The notes under the pieces were generated by a model. The model saw nothing but the letters and a program-made list of their open reading frames with translations, was not told the DNA's origin and did not search any database. A stretch of DNA of 64,000 nucleotides, taken from positions 1 through 64,000 of the forward strand of contig JAFQNC010000035.1 in assembly GCA_017396085.1 (NCBI GenBank), read 5' to 3'. Within the stretch, counting starts at the first letter, position 1; each line of letters starts with the position of its first letter. This DNA is from Tidjanibacter sp. (GTDB taxonomy: Bacteria; Bacteroidota; Bacteroidia; Bacteroidales; Rikenellaceae). The position numbers and the translations under genes were made by a program. Below, one piece after another: positions 61,142 through 64,000 of the stretch.

Positions 61142-62356
61142 CTATATCGGGAAGAGTCTTTGGCGGGCAGCCATACAGGCTCCAATCATACCCGAACTCA
61201 GGGGCATAGCCGAAAGCATAATATCAATGTCGCGGCTCATCAGTTTGAGCGAATATTTGCGTATTGACGACTTTATGGGCGATAGGAAACTCTCGCCTGC
61301 GAGTGCCAACGTGCCCCCAATAATCACCGCTTCGGGGTTGAAGATGTTAATCATATTGGCCAGCAATCGCCCAAGTTCGGAGCCGGTCTGCTCAATGAGT
61401 TCAATGCAGAGCGTATCTTCTTGATGGTTAGCGGCATCCACAATGTCGGCTATGGATATGGTGCGCCCGTGGTGTACCTGCTCCGAGAGGACCGAACTCT
61501 GGCCGTTGCGGATGCGCTCGCAGAGTTTGCGGTATATGGCACTACCCGACACCTCGGTTTCCAGACATCCCTTCTTGCCGCAATGGCACATAATCTCGTT
61601 TTGGTAGACGTTGATGTGCCCAAACTCGCCCGAATAGCCGTGCTTACCATAGTAGAGTTCCCCGCCGATGATGATGCCCAAACCGAGGCCCCAACTGGCA
61701 TTCACAAAGAGCGCATTGCGGTAGCGGCGGGCATTACCGCTGGCAAGTTCACCATAGGTCATTGCACGTGTATCATTCTCAATCTGAACGGGGTAGCCAA
61801 TTTTATCGGAGAGGATTTGGGCCAGCGGTGCATCGTTCTCCTCGAAGTTGAATATGGAGTAACTGTAGCCCGTTTCGGCATTCACGCGGCCCGAAATATT
61901 TACGTTGATGTTGGCAATTTTGGAGGTGTCGATGGCGACCTCTCCAATCACTCTGCGCACTTGTGCGCACACCTCGTCAAGCGTTGCGGGGGTGTTCTCA
62001 AAACGGAAGGTATCAACCGTGTCGGAGTGGATAATCTCGCCCACGAGGTTCATTATGCCGATGTTGAGCGCAAAACGGCCGATGTCCACCCCCACGAAGA
62101 AGCACGAGGAGGGATTGACGCCATAGACCACGGGTTTGCGACCTCGCTGTGAGGCCACTTTGCCATACTCCATAAAGTACCCTTCGGCCATCAGTTCGCC
62201 GATGTATTTGGTGATTGTCGGCACGCTGTAACCGAGAGCCTCGGCGAGCGAGGGAATCATATGGTTGCCTTCGTAGATGCAGTAACGCAGAATGGTCTGC
62301 TTGATGGCCTCGGCATCGGTCAGAGCCTTGGGGCGGATGTGTGTGTTTTGGGCCAT
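61142..62356 (-). CDS. ROK family transcriptional repressor (NagC/Mlc-like)
   Basis: 404 residues. N-terminal winged-helix DNA-binding domain (about 10-75: NHMIPSLAEALGYSVPTITKYI), then the ROK sugar-binding/kinase-like fold with VDIGRFALNIG, INISGRVN, NDTRAMTYGEL, and the ROK zinc motif GHINV..CHCGKKGCLE. The wing-helix domain marks it as a regulator and not a kinase. It diverges from a Tat-exported DUF4434 protein and an MFS sugar transporter and probably represses them, releasing DNA when the sugar or its phosphate binds. Promoter at 62405-62436. Confidence 0.94.
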   Translation of the reverse strand: MAQNTHIRPKALTDAEAIKQTILRYCIYEGNHMIPSLAEALGYSVPTITKYIGELMAEGYFMEYGKVASQRGRKPVVYGVNPSSCFFVGVDIGRFALNIGIMNLVGEIIHSDTVDTFRFENTPATLDEVCAQVRRVIGEVAIDTSKIANINVNISGRVNAETGYSYSIFNFEENDAPLAQILSDKIGYPVQIENDTRAMTYGELASGNARRYRNALFVNASWGLGLGIIIGGELYYGKHGYSGEFGHINVYQNEIMCHCGKKGCLETEVSGSAIYRKLCERIRNGQSSVLSEQVHHGRTISIADIVDAANHQEDTLCIELIEQTGSELGRLLANMINIFNPEAVIIGGTLALAGESFLSPIKSSIRKYSLKLMSRDIDIMLSAMPLSSGMIGACMAARQRLFPI

Positions 62357-62675
62357 AGGGGTAGGCTTTTGGGGATGTTTGTGAATGTGTTTGCTTGTCG
62401 CTCACAAAGTTACAACTTTTATTTTATATATCCAAAAACCCTCTCTATTTAATAAAATGATTTAGTAAGTGTATGGGGTGGTGCGGTTTGCAAGGTCTTG
62501 TGTTGTAGTGTGTTATAAAAGGTTTTGGGGAAGAATAAATAAAATAAATTGTTTTGTCTTATTGTTGTTGTTTTATTAAATCATAAGTTTTATTTTTGGT
62601 GCGAGTATCTGTTATTATAAATAGGTCTGCTCCGAAAGACGATAAATAAAACATAAAGAAAACCTAAACGCCACT
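62357..62675. promoter_or_regulatory. Divergent AT-rich control region with two 11-bp inverted sites
   Basis: Holds both promoters and candidate ROK operators. Site A ATTTAATAAAA (62447-62457) is followed by ATTTAGTAA (62460-62468). Site B is the exact reverse complement TTTTATTAAAT (62571-62581). The ROK promoter (minus) is TTTG 62433-62436 / TAACTTTG 62405-62412, spacing 20. The plus-strand -7 box TATTTTTG (62591-62598) for the DUF4434 gene lies 9 nt after site B, so binding there would block it. No gene in this stretch. Confidence 0.65.
62405..62436 (-). promoter_or_regulatory. Promoter of ROK repressor gene
   Basis: Minus strand TTTG (62433-62436), 20 bp spacer, TAACTTTG (62405-62412). 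Site A lies just upstream (62447-62457), so autoregulation is possible. Confidence 0.68.
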
Positions 62676-63776
62676 ATGAAAAACTTTTCCAGACGAGATT
62701 TTCTCAAAACCACGGCCGCAGTTGGTGCAGCAGCGTTGGTGCCCGGTGCAGTTGCAAGGGGCGCAGAGAGGGTGGGCGCCGAACTTCCCACCGATGACTA
62801 CTGCCGCACGGAGGGTGGTCTGCTCGTGCCCAAGGGCAATGCGCTCAAGATTACCGGTACATTCCTCGATGAGATTTCCCACGATATTCCTCACCAGAAT
62901 TGGGGCGAGAAGGAGTGGGATGCCGACTTTGCCAATATGAAGGCCATCGGCATCGACACCGTGATTATGATTCGCTCCGGCTACCGCAAGTTCATCACCT
63001 ACCCTTCCAAGTATCTGCTCGGCAAGGGGTGCTATATGCCTTCGGTGGACTTGGTGGATATGTTCCTCCGCTTGGCCCGCAAGCACGGAATGAAGTTTTG
63101 GTTTGGCCTCTACGACTCGGGCAAGTATTGGGATACGGGCGACCTGAGTTGGGAGATTGAGGACAACCGCTATGTGATTGACGAGGTGTGGGAACGCTAT
63201 GGCGAGAAGTACAAAGATGTCTTTGGCGGATGGTACATATCGGGCGAAATCAGCCGCAAGACCAAAGGTGCCATTGGTGCCTTCCACGCAATGGGCAAGC
63301 AGTGTAAGGATGTGTCGGGTGGACTTCCCACCTTCATCTCGCCTTGGATTGACGGCAAGAAGGCCATTATGGGTACCAACAATCTCACCAATGCCGATGC
63401 GGTTAGTGTGGCCGAGCACGAGAGGGAGTGGAACGAGATTTTTGACGGCATACACGATGTGGTGGATGCCTGTGCATTCCAAGACGGCCACATCGACTAC
63501 AACGAACTGGACGCCTTCTTTGAGGTTAATAAGAAACTCGCCGACCGCTATGGTATGCAGTGCTGGACCAATGCCGAGACCTTTGATAGGGATATGCCCA
63601 TCAGGTTCCTGCCCATCAAGTTCGACAAGTTGCGTATGAAGTTGGAGGCTGCCCAGAGGGCCGGCTACGACAAGGCTATCACCTTTGAGTTCTCCCACTT
63701 CCTCTCGCCCCAATCCTCTTACCTGCAAGCGGGCCACCTCTACAATCGCTACAAAGAGTACTTCAACATCAAGTAG
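62676..63776 (+). CDS. DUF4434 family TIM-barrel protein, Tat-exported
   Basis: 366 residues. Twin-arginine signal: SRRDFLKTTAAVGAAALVPG (RR at 6-7). The mature protein resembles DUF4434 glycoside-hydrolase-like TIM barrels: ITGTFLDEISHDIPHQNWGEKEWDADFANMKAIGIDTVI, FWFGLYDSGKYW, FGGWYISGEI (candidate Glu), DGIHDVVDACAFQDG and MQCWTNAETF (another Glu). It probably cleaves or binds a sugar in the periplasm. It shares its promoter region with the ROK repressor and is 65 nt ahead of an MFS sugar importer, so it likely belongs to that sugar's pathway. Confidence 0.86.
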   Translation: MKNFSRRDFLKTTAAVGAAALVPGAVARGAERVGAELPTDDYCRTEGGLLVPKGNALKITGTFLDEISHDIPHQNWGEKEWDADFANMKAIGIDTVIMIRSGYRKFITYPSKYLLGKGCYMPSVDLVDMFLRLARKHGMKFWFGLYDSGKYWDTGDLSWEIEDNRYVIDEVWERYGEKYKDVFGGWYISGEISRKTKGAIGAFHAMGKQCKDVSGGLPTFISPWIDGKKAIMGTNNLTNADAVSVAEHEREWNEIFDGIHDVVDACAFQDGHIDYNELDAFFEVNKKLADRYGMQCWTNAETFDRDMPIRFLPIKFDKLRMKLEAAQRAGYDKAITFEFSHFLSPQSSYLQAGHLYNRYKEYFNIK

Positions 63777-63841
63777 AAGGAGGGTGTGGCTTTTCGGACA
63801 CTACCAAAGAGATTACAAATACGGACAAAAGAGAAGTAACG

Positions 63842-64000
63842 ATGACAACGAAACAAACAACAAACAATATGAATATGGGCTACGTGGTCTTTATGGCCAT
63901 TGTGGCGGCCATTGGTGGCATACTCTTCGGCTACGACACGGCTGTGATTTCGGGTACCACCGAGATGGTCAAGGGCCAGTTTGCGCTCACGGATATGCGT
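63842..64000 (+). CDS. MFS sugar transporter, start only (cut by window edge)
   Basis: 53 codons seen from ATG 63842 (alternative ATG at 63869, MNMGYV). The first transmembrane helix contains GYVVFMAIVAAIGGILFGYD followed by TAVISGT, the hallmark of the sugar-porter branch (XylE/GalP/inositol permease). The rest lies outside. It follows the DUF4434 gene by 65 nt and is probably regulated by the ROK repressor. Substrate unknown. Confidence 0.85.
   Translation, partial: MTTKQTTNNMNMGYVVFMAIVAAIGGILFGYDTAVISGTTEMVKGQFALTDMR

Noticed and set aside
61142-62356. Calling the ROK protein a glucokinase
   Set aside because: It has an N-terminal winged helix and sits divergent from transport genes, so regulator is the better reading.

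Overview
The window looks like chromosomal DNA from a Bacteroidales bacterium, possibly Rikenellaceae/Alistipes-like (the family is an inference). The reasons are a SusC/SusD pair with many surface lipoproteins, the DUF3822-rsmD pair, repeated promoter boxes of the Bacteroidetes type (TTTG, 19-20 bp, TAnnTTTG), few Shine-Dalgarno sites, and several Bacteroidetes-restricted families (DUF3078, DUF4923, DUF1573, DUF4434, BACON). I see no prophage, insertion sequence, plasmid gene or CRISPR array. Genes are densely packed and mostly on the minus strand.

Positions 1-20 kb are mostly housekeeping: a RecD/Dda-like helicase (-); an unknown membrane protein, a DUF3822 protein and rsmD (+); tRNA-Asp with promoter and terminator; a minus-strand envelope/isoprenoid group (degenerate LytM-like protein, dxr, rseP); a sugar nucleotidyltransferase; kdsC; a long minus-strand series queA, ygiQ-like radical SAM, dnaB, comM/yifB, comEC and a PG_1098-type methyltransferase; and the RNase P RNA gene just upstream of queA.

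Positions 20-45 kb hold outer-membrane and peptide functions: a DUF3078 barrel; a BspA-type leucine-rich-repeat lipoprotein with a collagen-like stretch, flanked by two near-identical terminators; a C1 aminopeptidase; a DUF4923 protein; pepT; an OPT peptide transporter; lepA; a three-gene polysaccharide cassette (acyltransferase, pyruvyltransferase, GT2); a diacylglycerol-kinase-like enzyme; pepD; phoH; two paralogous small beta-barrels; der; a bile-acid/Na symporter relative; a nucleoside phosphorylase; and an M20 dipeptidase. Many genes concern peptides.

Positions 44-60 kb carry one nine-gene minus-strand unit: SusC, SusD, five further lipoproteins (DUF4984-like, DUF5003-like, DUF4458-LRR, BACON-LRR and subtilisin), a DUF1573 protein and a small lipocalin-like lipoprotein, ending at a perfect 21-bp hairpin. 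It has a secreted protease and no glycoside hydrolase, so a protein- or peptide-capturing Sus-type system is the most interesting hypothesis here. A secreted alpha/beta hydrolase diverges from it.

Positions 61-64 kb hold a ROK repressor (-) divergent from a Tat-exported DUF4434 protein and the start of an MFS sugar transporter cut by the window edge. Two 11-bp inverted AT-rich sites between them are candidate operators.

Intergenic space is rich in short repeats: heptamers (TTTTGAA, TTTACTC), a nonamer (TTAAGGWCT-like), GC-rich palindromes including a 47-nt inverted pair 41 kb apart, and a tandem block at 36.0-36.4 kb whose hairpin shows a compensatory change between copies.
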